Shown: positions 33,784-41,486 of the stretch, one piece after another
Numbering within the stretch: the stretch's first letter is position 1
Layout: the number at the start of each line of letters is the position of its first letter
From: Shewanella canadensis
GTDB lineage: Bacteria > Pseudomonadota > Gammaproteobacteria > Enterobacterales > Shewanellaceae
Assembly: GCF_003966225.1 (NCBI RefSeq)
Contig: NZ_RXNU01000016.1
Span: 1-64,000, forward strand
DNA: 64,000 nt
Reading direction: 5' to 3'
Notes under the pieces: generated by a model
What the model was told of the DNA's origin: nothing
What the model saw: only the letters and a program-made list of their open reading frames with translations
Databases searched by the model: none
Program-made: the position numbers and the translations under genes

Positions 33784-34377
33784 ATGTCAAAAGTACTAAT
33801 TTTAAAGTCGAGCATTTTAGGCGATTACTCTCAATCCGGTCAGTTGGTTGAGCATCTTAAGCAACATTGGGAACAGCAGGGAGCCGAGATCAGCGTACGC
33901 GATCTGGCCGCAGAACCTCTGCCAGTGCTAGACGGTGAAATTGCAGCGGGTTTACGAGGTGGTGATGAGTTATCGGCGCGTCAGGAGCAGGCACTGTTAC
34001 TGTCTGACTCACTTATTCAAGAGCTTAAAGATCATGACACCATAGTGATTGCAGCGCCTATGTATAACTTCAGTATTCCTACGCAGCTTAAAAATTGGAT
34101 CGATCTGGTTGCACGTGCGGGTGTGACTTTCACCTACACAGAAACCGGGCCTAAAGGTTTGATAACAGGTAAGCGAGCCGTGTTGATCACGACGCGAGGC
34201 GGCGTACATAAAGGTGGCGCCTCAGATCATGTCGTCCCTTACCTCAAGACGGTACTTGGATTTATCGGTATCGAAGAGGTTGAAACTGTTTATAGCGAAG
34301 CCTTGAGTATGGGCCCGGAAGCATCTAAACAGGGGATCGAGTCGGCTCAGCAAGCGTTAGAAAAGATAGTGGCTTGA
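33784..34377 (+). CDS. azoR: FMN-dependent NADH-azoreductase
   Basis: A 197-aa flavodoxin-fold quinone/azo reductase that reduces azo compounds and quinones by two-electron transfer. Motifs are LKSSILGDYSQSGQL (FMN phosphate loop), APMYNFSIPTQLKNWIDLVA and TRGGVHKGG. Start 33784 (MSKVLILKSS) is set by GGAG 8 nt upstream and by family length; the open frame back to 33622 lies across a palindrome and is not coding. It is the last gene before a terminator. Confidence 0.93.
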   Translation: MSKVLILKSSILGDYSQSGQLVEHLKQHWEQQGAEISVRDLAAEPLPVLDGEIAAGLRGGDELSARQEQALLLSDSLIQELKDHDTIVIAAPMYNFSIPTQLKNWIDLVARAGVTFTYTETGPKGLITGKRAVLITTRGGVHKGGASDHVVPYLKTVLGFIGIEEVETVYSEALSMGPEASKQGIESAQQALEKIVA

Positions 34378-34504
34378 TTCGGGTCGCGCTTTGATTGTTT
34401 ATACCGTTTGGTGTTAGCAGTTAAAGAGGTTTGAACGCAAAGGGCAGAGGCAAAAGCGGAACTATCAACCCCTAACTTTATTTTGACCCTATTGTCGTCC
34501 ATCT

Positions 34505-34548
34505 CCCGGACCTGAATCATGATATGACTCGGGTCTGGGTGATTTTTT
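34505..34548 (+). terminator. azoR terminator
   Basis: CCCGGACCTGA and TCGGGTCTGGG pair over 11 bp with G-U pairs, then TGATTTTTT. It begins 128 nt after the azoR stop. Confidence 0.75.
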
Positions 34549-34591
34549 ATATCTGAAGCTGAGACTAAGTAACCTGAGATGGGTTAACGAA

Positions 34592-34912
34592 TTAAGTCGC
34601 TTGATAACTGAGAAGGTCTCTCAGTGAGCCTGCATTGATAACATTATGAAAGCCGCTGCATTTTAGCTGATCGCAGGCCTTTTGAGCCCTGATCCCCGCC
34701 GCACAGTAGAGTACGAAACTCTGCTTAGGATCTTGATCTATCAGCCAGGTCGATATTTGGCTCAGAGGCACGTTGATGGCTTGCGGCAGATGCCCAGAGC
34801 CGAACTCTTCGGGAGTTCTCACATCGATAACCTTGGCGCCTTGTTCGATGAGCTCCCAGCTGCGTTTATCGGGCCCGGCGCCGGCGAGTTTAGATAGCAA
34901 AGACTGTAGCAT
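34592..34912 (-). CDS. Single-domain rhodanese-like protein
   Basis: A 106-aa sulfurtransferase domain. Marks are VIDVRTPEEFGSGHLPQAINVP (positions 28-48, split here as VIDVRTPEEF and GHLPQAINVP) and the active-site loop YCAAGIRA with Cys about 69. No signal peptide is present, so it is cytosolic like GlpE. It converges on azoR and stands downstream of a perfect 15-bp inverted repeat. Confidence 0.9.
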   Translation of the reverse strand: MLQSLLSKLAGAGPDKRSWELIEQGAKVIDVRTPEEFGSGHLPQAINVPLSQISTWLIDQDPKQSFVLYCAAGIRAQKACDQLKCSGFHNVINAGSLRDLLSYQAT

Positions 34913-34941
34913 TGATGCACTCCCTCTCAGATGTTTTGGAC

Positions 34942-34986
34942 GATATCGATTAGATTATTCTTGATAAGGTTAATCTAATCGATATC
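34942..34986. repeat. Perfect 15-bp inverted repeat upstream of the rhodanese gene
   Basis: Arms GATATCGATTAGATT (34942-34956) and AATCTAATCGATATC (34972-34986) are exact complements around a 15-nt loop. It lies 30 nt before the rhodanese start and 51 nt after the end of the aryl polyene operon. No T-tract follows on either strand. Confidence 0.85.
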
Positions 34987-35036
34987 TCTGTGCAACAAGA
35001 AATATATCTCTTAAATCCGGCTTACATTTTCTGATA

Positions 35037-35786
35037 TCAATAGTAGGTTTTCAGGTATTTCTTTGCGTATTTTTGTAACTTTTTCTCTGAGCTGTGTGCT
35101 GCGATATGCTCCAGTGTCACCTTGTATTCCGGATTTCCTGAGCTTGCCAGCGCCTTTGCCATGTAGGCATAAGTGTTAATCGATAACTTCTCATGCTTGA
35201 GCAGGCGTGGCTCCTTGAGTTCACTGTCTAAGATCGATAACAGATGGGGAGCGTACAGTGAATGATTGATCATGCGTTTGGCGGCGTAACGCTTTAACTC
35301 TAACTCATCACTTCTTAGCGCATTCGCTATCACATTTACCTCTCGGGTTTCAGAGGCTGCATATTGGCTTTTGTCACTTAGGATTGGGGTCCAGCTCTTA
35401 TACTGCTTCAGAGTCGGGATAGACTTCTTTGCATATTTCTTCAGCTTACCAGGGTAGTCACCTGCTATGATCTCGTTGAAAGTTTGCTGATACTTCTCGT
35501 CTCCGGAGTAGGCTAGCCCTTTAAGTAGCCAGGCGCTGTAATCGATACTGGCGTTGTTGACGGCCTGTGGCAGTGACGCCTTAAATTTAGCGTGCAATGT
35601 ATCGAATACCTTAGGATCCGATAAACCTGCCAGTACCAGAGAGTCGATGGCTTGCTTCTGCTTATTTATATCATCACCGTTAAAAATGGCCACATATTCG
35701 GCTTCGGTAAATGTTTCGGCAAGCGCCTGACCGGCAACGGAGCTTAGGGTTAGCACTAAGGCTAAGGTGATATGTTTTATCATCAA
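35037..35786 (-). CDS. Secreted HEAT-like repeat protein at the end of the aryl polyene operon
   Basis: A 249-aa exported protein (signal MIKHITLALVLTLSSVAGQALAE, 23 residues, read from the second Met). The mature part is all helical with repeated pairs like KLKKYAKKSIPTLKQ and KLQKYAKKYLKTYY, which points to a HEAT/armadillo-type solenoid. It has no known function. It is 10 nt downstream of the apeR ketosynthase gene, on the same strand, so it is the last gene of the pigment operon and may act in envelope placement of the product. Confidence 0.75.
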   Translation of the reverse strand: MMIKHITLALVLTLSSVAGQALAETFTEAEYVAIFNGDDINKQKQAIDSLVLAGLSDPKVFDTLHAKFKASLPQAVNNASIDYSAWLLKGLAYSGDEKYQQTFNEIIAGDYPGKLKKYAKKSIPTLKQYKSWTPILSDKSQYAASETREVNVIANALRSDELELKRYAAKRMINHSLYAPHLLSILDSELKEPRLLKHEKLSINTYAYMAKALASSGNPEYKVTLEHIAAHSSEKKLQKYAKKYLKTYY

Positions 35787-35796
35787 TAATATCCTT

Positions 35797-37044
35797 TTAT
35801 TGTGTTGAGTTGGTGTCTGACCAGCGTTTAAATATCAAGGAGGTGTTGATGCCACCGAAGGCGAAGTTATTACTCATCACATAGTCTGTATCTATATGTC
35901 GAATATCACTCTTAATGTAATCTAACTCACCGCACTCGGGGTCTATTTCGGTTAGGTTCAGGGTGGGGGCAAACCAGCCTGCATTCATCATCTCTATGCT
36001 GACCCAGGCTTCCAATGCGCCGCAAGCTCCTAAGGTATGGCCGGTATAACTCTTGAGTGATGAGATCGGCATCGATGCGCCGAAGACGGCGTGAGTTGCC
36101 TGAGTCTCTGCAATATCGCCTCTATCGGTCGCCGTACCGTGTGCGTTCACATAACCAATGGCAGCGGGTGAGAGTTGGCTATCATTCAACGCCTGCCTGA
36201 TGGCGACCTCCATGGTATCGGCATTGGGCTGAGTCACATGAAGGCCATCGGAGTTAGTTCCAAATCCGACTATTTCGGCATATATTTTTGCACCGCGAGC
36301 CTGAGCATGTTCAAGCTCCTCCAGCACTAAGGTACAGGCGCCTTCGCCTATGACCAAACCATCACGATCTTTGTCGAATGGGCTGGGACTGAGCTCGGGG
36401 GTATCATTCTTGGTGCTGGTGGCAAAAAGGGTATCGAATACCACAGCTTCGGTGGCGCATAGCTCTTCACCGCCACCCGCAAGCATTAACTCTTGCTGGC
36501 CATATTTAATCGCTTCATAGGCGTAGCCTATTCCCTGACTACCGGAGGTGCAGGCACTGCTGGTGGTATGCACACGCCCCTTGAGGCCAAAGAAGACGCC
36601 GACATTAACCGCGGTGGTATGAGCCATCATACGGATATAACTGGTGGCAGTGACACCCGACATATCGCCATTCTTTAGCATATCACCAAAGGCGATAATG
36701 GGATCTGTGCTGCCGGTGGAAGAGCCATAAGCGATGCCCATAGCACCGGAACTCACGACAGGATCATCTAATAACCCTGCATCGATAAGCGCGAGCTCGC
36801 TGGCTCGGGTCGCCATTAATGAGACCCGGCCCATTGAACGGACTTTCTTGCGGGAGTAATGAGCCGGCTTCTCGAAGTCTGTTACGGGGGCGGCTAATCG
36901 GGTGTTTAGGTCGTCATAACGATCCCATTCATCGAAACGCACGACACAGTTCTTTAGAGCCTTTAAGTTATCGGCGATGGTTGGCCAGTCGTGGCCCAGG
37001 CTGGAAATTCCGCCGCAGCCTGTGATGACGACTCGTCTGTTCAT
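35797..37044 (-). CDS. apeR: Beta-ketoacyl-ACP synthase of the aryl polyene pathway
   Basis: A 415-aa KAS II-like ketosynthase. Catalytic Cys lies in TTSSACTSGSQGIGYAYEA, the two His in VNAHGTATDRGD and KSYTGHTLGACG, and the C-terminal GGINTSLIF loop is present, so the enzyme should be active. In the E. coli aryl polyene system ApeR starts chain growth; this gene sits in the same last-but-one operon position after apeQ. It has a 37-nt gap from apeQ. Confidence 0.88.
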   Translation of the reverse strand: MNRRVVITGCGGISSLGHDWPTIADNLKALKNCVVRFDEWDRYDDLNTRLAAPVTDFEKPAHYSRKKVRSMGRVSLMATRASELALIDAGLLDDPVVSSGAMGIAYGSSTGSTDPIIAFGDMLKNGDMSGVTATSYIRMMAHTTAVNVGVFFGLKGRVHTTSSACTSGSQGIGYAYEAIKYGQQELMLAGGGEELCATEAVVFDTLFATSTKNDTPELSPSPFDKDRDGLVIGEGACTLVLEELEHAQARGAKIYAEIVGFGTNSDGLHVTQPNADTMEVAIRQALNDSQLSPAAIGYVNAHGTATDRGDIAETQATHAVFGASMPISSLKSYTGHTLGACGALEAWVSIEMMNAGWFAPTLNLTEIDPECGELDYIKSDIRHIDTDYVMSNNFAFGGINTSLIFKRWSDTNSTQ

Positions 37045-37081
37045 GTATTTATATCTCCGTTTAATACCCGTTTCAGCTCCA

Positions 37082-37810
37082 TCAGATCATGCCTCCGTTT
37101 ACCGAAATCACCTGTCTGGTAATGTAAGCGGCATCCTCAGACATCAGAAATCTAGCCAGGCTGGCAATTTCTGAGGGTTTCCCCATGCGGCGCATAGGGA
37201 CTAGCTCTTTAATCATATCTTTAGGGATATCAGCGACCATGTCGGTCTCGATTAGCCCTGGGGCGATACAGTTAACGGTAATTTTTCGTTTCGCCAACTC
37301 CAGCGACAATGCCTTGGTCGCGCCAATGATCCCCGCTTTTGAGGCGCTATAATTAACCTGACCTCTGTTACCGGCAATGCCGGAGACTGAGGACATGGTG
37401 ATAATTCTCCCACCGAGGCGGGTCTGTATCATTGGCATAATCGTTGGGTGAATAACGTTATAGAAACCATCTAAGTTGGTATGAACCACGCTGTCCCATT
37501 CATCTGAAGTCATGGCCGGAAATGCGGTATCACAATTAATTCCCGCATTAAGTACCACACCATAATAGGCGCCATGCTGTTCAATATCGCTCTCTATGCT
37601 GGCCTTTACCCCTTCACGATCGGCAATATCAAACTGCAGGGAGGAAACGTTAACACCCTGTTCGAGTAGCGCTTGTTTCGTTAGCTCTGCCGCTTCGTGG
37701 TTGCTGTGAAAGTGCAGGGCAATATCGTATCCGGCCTCAGCCAGTTGCAACGCTATCGCCTTGCCTATTCCTCTGCTGGAGCCTGTTACTAATATCCGTT
37801 TGTTTATCAC
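37082..37810 (-). CDS. apeQ: 3-oxoacyl-ACP reductase (FabG-like ketoreductase)
   Basis: A 242-aa short-chain dehydrogenase. The NADPH loop is TGSSRGIGKA (8-17), followed by NAGI near 89. The catalytic set is Ser in MSSVSGIAGN and Tyr-x3-Lys in VNYSASKAG (Y about 152). It reduces each beta-keto intermediate of the polyene chain. It is 3 nt after apeP and matches the ApeQ position. Confidence 0.9.
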   Translation of the reverse strand: MINKRILVTGSSRGIGKAIALQLAEAGYDIALHFHSNHEAAELTKQALLEQGVNVSSLQFDIADREGVKASIESDIEQHGAYYGVVLNAGINCDTAFPAMTSDEWDSVVHTNLDGFYNVIHPTIMPMIQTRLGGRIITMSSVSGIAGNRGQVNYSASKAGIIGATKALSLELAKRKITVNCIAPGLIETDMVADIPKDMIKELVPMRRMGKPSEIASLARFLMSEDAAYITRQVISVNGGMI

Positions 37811-37813
37811 TCG

Positions 37814-38302
37814 TTATCCTTGACTCTCTGAAATATAGGCGAGGGCATCTTGAGGCTGAAATACATTCACATTCGCCTCGGCGACTAAGGTGTCTCCATG
37901 AAATATCTGACAATCAAAAACGGCCAACCCGGACTCTTCTTGATACAGGCGGGACACTCTGGTCTGATAACTCTCACCCAATTTATAATGTGGTAGGTGC
38001 ATCTTTAACTTTCGACTCCCCAGGAGAAAGCCTACCCGGATAGACTCGCCACGAGACTTAGCCTCAACCCCGGCCAGTGCGGCAATACTCTGCGCCATAT
38101 ATTCGATTCCGACGTAATTGGGGACGGCCTCAATCCCGGCGTCGAAGTAGGGGCTCTGCTTGGTAATATTGGTCTGAGTTAACAGGGTATCCGGTTCATG
38201 TTCCACCAGAGTATCGATTAAGATCATCGGGTCTCTATGGGGCACCACCTCGGCAACGGGCAATTGAGATAGTGGTTCGGGTAAAAGGTATTCTTGGGTC
38301 AT
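37814..38302 (-). CDS. apeP: Hotdog-fold 3-hydroxyacyl-ACP dehydratase partner
   Basis: A 162-aa hotdog protein. The N-terminal segment VVPHRDPMILIDTLVEHEPD is the FabA/FabZ-like entry with the catalytic His in PHRDPM, and AVPNYVGIEYMAQSIAALAG forms the central helix with Glu. ApeP pairs with ApeI in the E. coli pathway to dehydrate chain intermediates. The start at 38302 overlaps the apeO stop as ATGA; the frame open to 38323 is only an upstream extension. Confidence 0.88.
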   Translation of the reverse strand: MTQEYLLPEPLSQLPVAEVVPHRDPMILIDTLVEHEPDTLLTQTNITKQSPYFDAGIEAVPNYVGIEYMAQSIAALAGVEAKSRGESIRVGFLLGSRKLKMHLPHYKLGESYQTRVSRLYQEESGLAVFDCQIFHGDTLVAEANVNVFQPQDALAYISESQG

Positions 38303-39492
38303 GATAATGCTTCTTTGCGGCAAAATATCAGGCTGGCATTGCTGCCGCCAAAGGCAAACGAGTTACTCATTATATAGCTAAGGTCGGCAGTTTGTCCTTT
38401 GTTGACCAAAGGTAAGCTGGGATCGTTAGCGTCTTGTTTGCCATCCCAAAGCTGTGGAGGCAGAGCCTGTGCGGCATTGAGTGAGGTGAGTAACAGGTAA
38501 CAAAATGCCGCCTCGATGGCGCCAGCCGCACCTAAGGTGTGTCCGGTCAGAGGTTTGGTTGAGCTACACGGGGGGATTTGGTTCCCAAAAACCTGCTGCA
38601 GGGCACGACTCTCCATGGCATCATTTTTTGGGGTGGCGGTACCATGAAGGTTGATATAGCTGATCTTATCGGCACTGATCCCGGCATCATCGATTGCCGC
38701 ACGTATCGCCGATATGGCGCCGCGCCCTTCCGGATGGGGCGCCGAAATATGATGGGCATCACTGGACTCGCCGATGCCTGCTAACATGATCTCCGCCTCG
38801 CCTCTTTCGAGCGTAAACAGTGCAGCTCCTTCACCGATATTGATCCCATCTCTACTGGCACTAAAGGGCTGACACTGGCCCTTTGAAACGGATTCTAACG
38901 AGTTAAAACCGTTGAGCGTTAATCTACAAAGGCTGTCACTACCACCGACGATGACCAGGTCGCACAGATCTGCCTGCAATAAGCGTCTGGCACTGGCAAA
39001 TACCTTAGCACTCGAAGAGCAGGCCGTAGAAACGGTATAACAAGGCCCGCTGGTCTTAAAGTATTGGCGTAAAAAGTCACTGCCATTCCCCAGCTCCTGC
39101 TGAGAGTACTGATAATCTGAGGGAAACTGGCCCTGCTCGGCTAGGTGTTTTAATGCTTCCTCGCCCTGAGCAATACCCGAAGTGCTGGTGCCTAATATGA
39201 TTCCGATACGCCCGGGACCGTACTGCTCGCGAGCCTGTTTCACCCTGTTCGCTACCTGCTGTGCGGCGCAGAGTAACAGCTGATTATTGCGGGTACTGAA
39301 TTGCGCCAGAGAGTCTGGGAGTTCTGGTAGTGGCAGGTTAACCTCGCCCACTAAGGTGTTGCTCTGCGGGATCAGATCGTCACGAAGTTTCATCGCACCG
39401 ATATCGCCTGTAACGAGTCGGGCTAATACCTGTTCCTGACTCTGGCCTAACGGAGTGCATAGTCCAAGGTGTGAGATGGCTATTTTAGTCAT
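38299..39492 (-). CDS. apeO: Beta-ketoacyl-ACP synthase (elongating ketosynthase)
   Basis: A 397-aa ketosynthase. Catalytic Cys is in VSTACSSSAKVFAS, His in NLHGTATPKND and LTGHTLGAAGA, and GGSNASLIF closes the active site. In the E. coli system ApeO works as a heterodimer with the chain-length factor ApeC, which is encoded at the far end of this operon (52014-52730). It overlaps apeP by 4 nt and is 67 nt downstream of the DUF3261 lipoprotein gene. Confidence 0.9.
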   Translation of the reverse strand: MTKIAISHLGLCTPLGQSQEQVLARLVTGDIGAMKLRDDLIPQSNTLVGEVNLPLPELPDSLAQFSTRNNQLLLCAAQQVANRVKQAREQYGPGRIGIILGTSTSGIAQGEEALKHLAEQGQFPSDYQYSQQELGNGSDFLRQYFKTSGPCYTVSTACSSSAKVFASARRLLQADLCDLVIVGGSDSLCRLTLNGFNSLESVSKGQCQPFSASRDGINIGEGAALFTLERGEAEIMLAGIGESSDAHHISAPHPEGRGAISAIRAAIDDAGISADKISYINLHGTATPKNDAMESRALQQVFGNQIPPCSSTKPLTGHTLGAAGAIEAAFCYLLLTSLNAAQALPPQLWDGKQDANDPSLPLVNKGQTADLSYIMSNSFAFGGSNASLIFCRKEALS

Positions 39493-39559
39493 AATATTTT
39501 CATCTAACTAATGTTGTATAACTTGAGTGATAATGCCTGTGTCGGGCAACAGAACGAAC

Positions 39560-40192
39560 TTAAACCGGGGTTATTTTAAGTTCAAATTTGGCTTGAGGGA
39601 TCGTGAGTTCGACCTCTGCCTGCCATGGATCTCTCTTATCAAAACGAATCATCAACAAGCTCTCTTGCTGATTTTCTTTAGTGTCATTCCCCGTAGCATA
39701 TATTTTTCGGCATCGCGGCGCATCACACTCGGGAGATGTGAGTCTTGCTCCTTGTAAATGGGCATTTACATCCTCGAGTGGCCAGTATATCAGTTGGATG
39801 AGTGCAAGCAGGTATTCGGCTTTAAATTCATCACCTAACAGCATACTTTGTTGGCTATTCAGATTCTCGCCATCGAAGACCAAAGTAAACAGGGCTTGCC
39901 CTAACGGAGCCAAACCGACCAGCGTCAGCTGCTCTCTATCCAGTTCTAACTGACTCAAGAGTTCATGACGGGAATTGTTTACGTTAATGGCTACCTGTTG
40001 GGTCACCGAACGTACCTGACTGTCCGATGGGATAGGCGCAAGACAGTAACTGACACCTTTGGCCAGGGCAACGCAGGTCTGTCGTTGCAAGGTCTGGCTG
40101 CAGGCGCTAACAAGCAGCGCCAGACAGATAAGTATGCAGAACCGTTTGCCACGCTTCACGCTGTCAGTCATGGTGTTGTGAATTTGGGCCAT
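39560..40192 (-). CDS. DUF3261 lipoprotein of the aryl polyene operon
   Basis: A 210-aa lipoprotein; the hydrophobic core FCILICLALLVSAC ends in lipobox VSAC. A start at 40171 (MTDSVKRGK) would also work. The mature part is beta-rich and ends WQAEVELTIPQAKFELKI, typical of DUF3261, a family found in aryl polyene and xanthomonadin-type clusters. It sits in the position of E. coli ApeN. Together with the LolA-like and MMPL proteins it probably helps move the lipid-linked pigment to the outer membrane. Confidence 0.85.
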   Translation of the reverse strand: MAQIHNTMTDSVKRGKRFCILICLALLVSACSQTLQRQTCVALAKGVSYCLAPIPSDSQVRSVTQQVAINVNNSRHELLSQLELDREQLTLVGLAPLGQALFTLVFDGENLNSQQSMLLGDEFKAEYLLALIQLIYWPLEDVNAHLQGARLTSPECDAPRCRKIYATGNDTKENQQESLLMIRFDKRDPWQAEVELTIPQAKFELKITPV

Positions 40193-40220
40193 AGTGTACT
40201 CTCTACTTCAATCACAGCGT

Positions 40221-41486
40221 TTAGCGGCATAGCTCAACAATAAGGTTGAGTCTTTTTTCTGATTCGGCGACTAAGGGGTTAGCTTCATCCCATGCATAGC
40301 CGGCTAAGATTGAACAGACCATCTGTTTTATCTTGTTATCCGGGGCATCATAGAAGATGACGTTCTGGAAGCGGCTATCATACCAAGCCTCAACATAGGT
40401 GCGGAAGGTATCGACTCCCCGCATCAAGGGTGTTGCGTACTCACTCTGCCACTCGATCTTTTCACCATTGAGTTGCCTTACGACACATTTAGTTGCCATA
40501 GAGGCAGATTGCATAGCGATGGTAACGCCGGAGGAGAAAACGGGATCGAGGAATTCACCTGCATTGCCTAAGAGGGCAAACTTGTCGGTGGCCAAGGTGC
40601 TGACATTCGCGGAGTAGCCTTTAAGTTCAGCACACTCCCGCAGAATTTCGGCGTCAGCCAATAGCGTCTTCAGGCCAGGTTCCTGATTGACCATATCCAT
40701 CAAAAGAACTTCCAGGTTAAGGTCTGAATTGCCCAGAAGGTGGGGTTCACCCACGACGCCTAAAGAGCACCTGTCAGGGCTTAATGGGATCAGCCAATAC
40801 CAGATATCCTTGTTCTGAGGATGAACACTGATCAATATTTTATTACGGTCGAAGGGTCTGCCATCGACCTCTTTATTGCCGATATTATCTTGGATGTGAG
40901 TAAATATGGCACTGCGATTGGCTAACGACGATGGCGTTTCAAGTTCGAGTAACTTAGGCAGAACACGACCAAACCCACTTGCATCTAAAAGATACTCCGC
41001 CTCTAGCTGGTACTCTTCTCCGTTGGCATCGGCTACCGTCAGCTTGGGTTTGCCGGTCAGGTCGAGAGCCTTTACCGTTTCACCGTAGCGAATTTCAACG
41101 CCCTGTTCGGTTGCCGTATCTGCCAGCAGTTTATCGAAATTGGCTCGTTCAACTTGAAAGGTTGTCCCGGGGCCATGAGTGAATTTATCGCTGAAATCGA
41201 AATCTGTGTACTGCTCTCTGTACCGAAAAGCGGCGCCGTTTTTGAACTGGAATCCGGCCTTGTTAACGGCTTCTAGCATGTTCGCCTCTTCAAGAAATTG
41301 CATACAGCAAGGCAGCAAACTTTCACCGATGGAAAAACGCGGAAAGTGCTGTTTCTCGATGACGATAACACGCTTGCCTTGCTGGTGAAGAAGGCTGGCG
41401 GCGATGCTACCCGATGGCCCGGCACCTATGATAACAACGTCAATGCCAGTCAGATTCTCTGGCGTAGTTGAAGAGGCATGCATCAC
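40221..41486 (-). CDS. Flavin-dependent halogenase/monooxygenase-like protein
   Basis: A 421-aa FAD enzyme. The dinucleotide motif GAGPSG is at 21-26. HFPRFSIGESLLPCC (48-62) and FQFKNGAAFRY (79-89, Lys82) are characteristic of the tryptophan/phenol halogenase group. WYWLIP at 229-234 fits WxWxIP, the fingerprint of flavin-dependent halogenases that blocks monooxygenation. The C-terminal half continues the fold (DKFALLGNAGEFLDPVFSSG). No such enzyme is in the E. coli ape set as I recall it. It overlaps the MMPL gene by 4 nt. Candidate role: halogenation or hydroxylation of the aryl head group. A reductive role, as in geranylgeranyl-reductase-like relatives, remains possible. Confidence 0.8.
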   Translation of the reverse strand: MMHASSTTPENLTGIDVVIIGAGPSGSIAASLLHQQGKRVIVIEKQHFPRFSIGESLLPCCMQFLEEANMLEAVNKAGFQFKNGAAFRYREQYTDFDFSDKFTHGPGTTFQVERANFDKLLADTATEQGVEIRYGETVKALDLTGKPKLTVADANGEEYQLEAEYLLDASGFGRVLPKLLELETPSSLANRSAIFTHIQDNIGNKEVDGRPFDRNKILISVHPQNKDIWYWLIPLSPDRCSLGVVGEPHLLGNSDLNLEVLLMDMVNQEPGLKTLLADAEILRECAELKGYSANVSTLATDKFALLGNAGEFLDPVFSSGVTIAMQSASMATKCVVRQLNGEKIEWQSEYATPLMRGVDTFRTYVEAWYDSRFQNVIFYDAPDNKIKQMVCSILAGYAWDEANPLVAESEKRLNLIVELCR

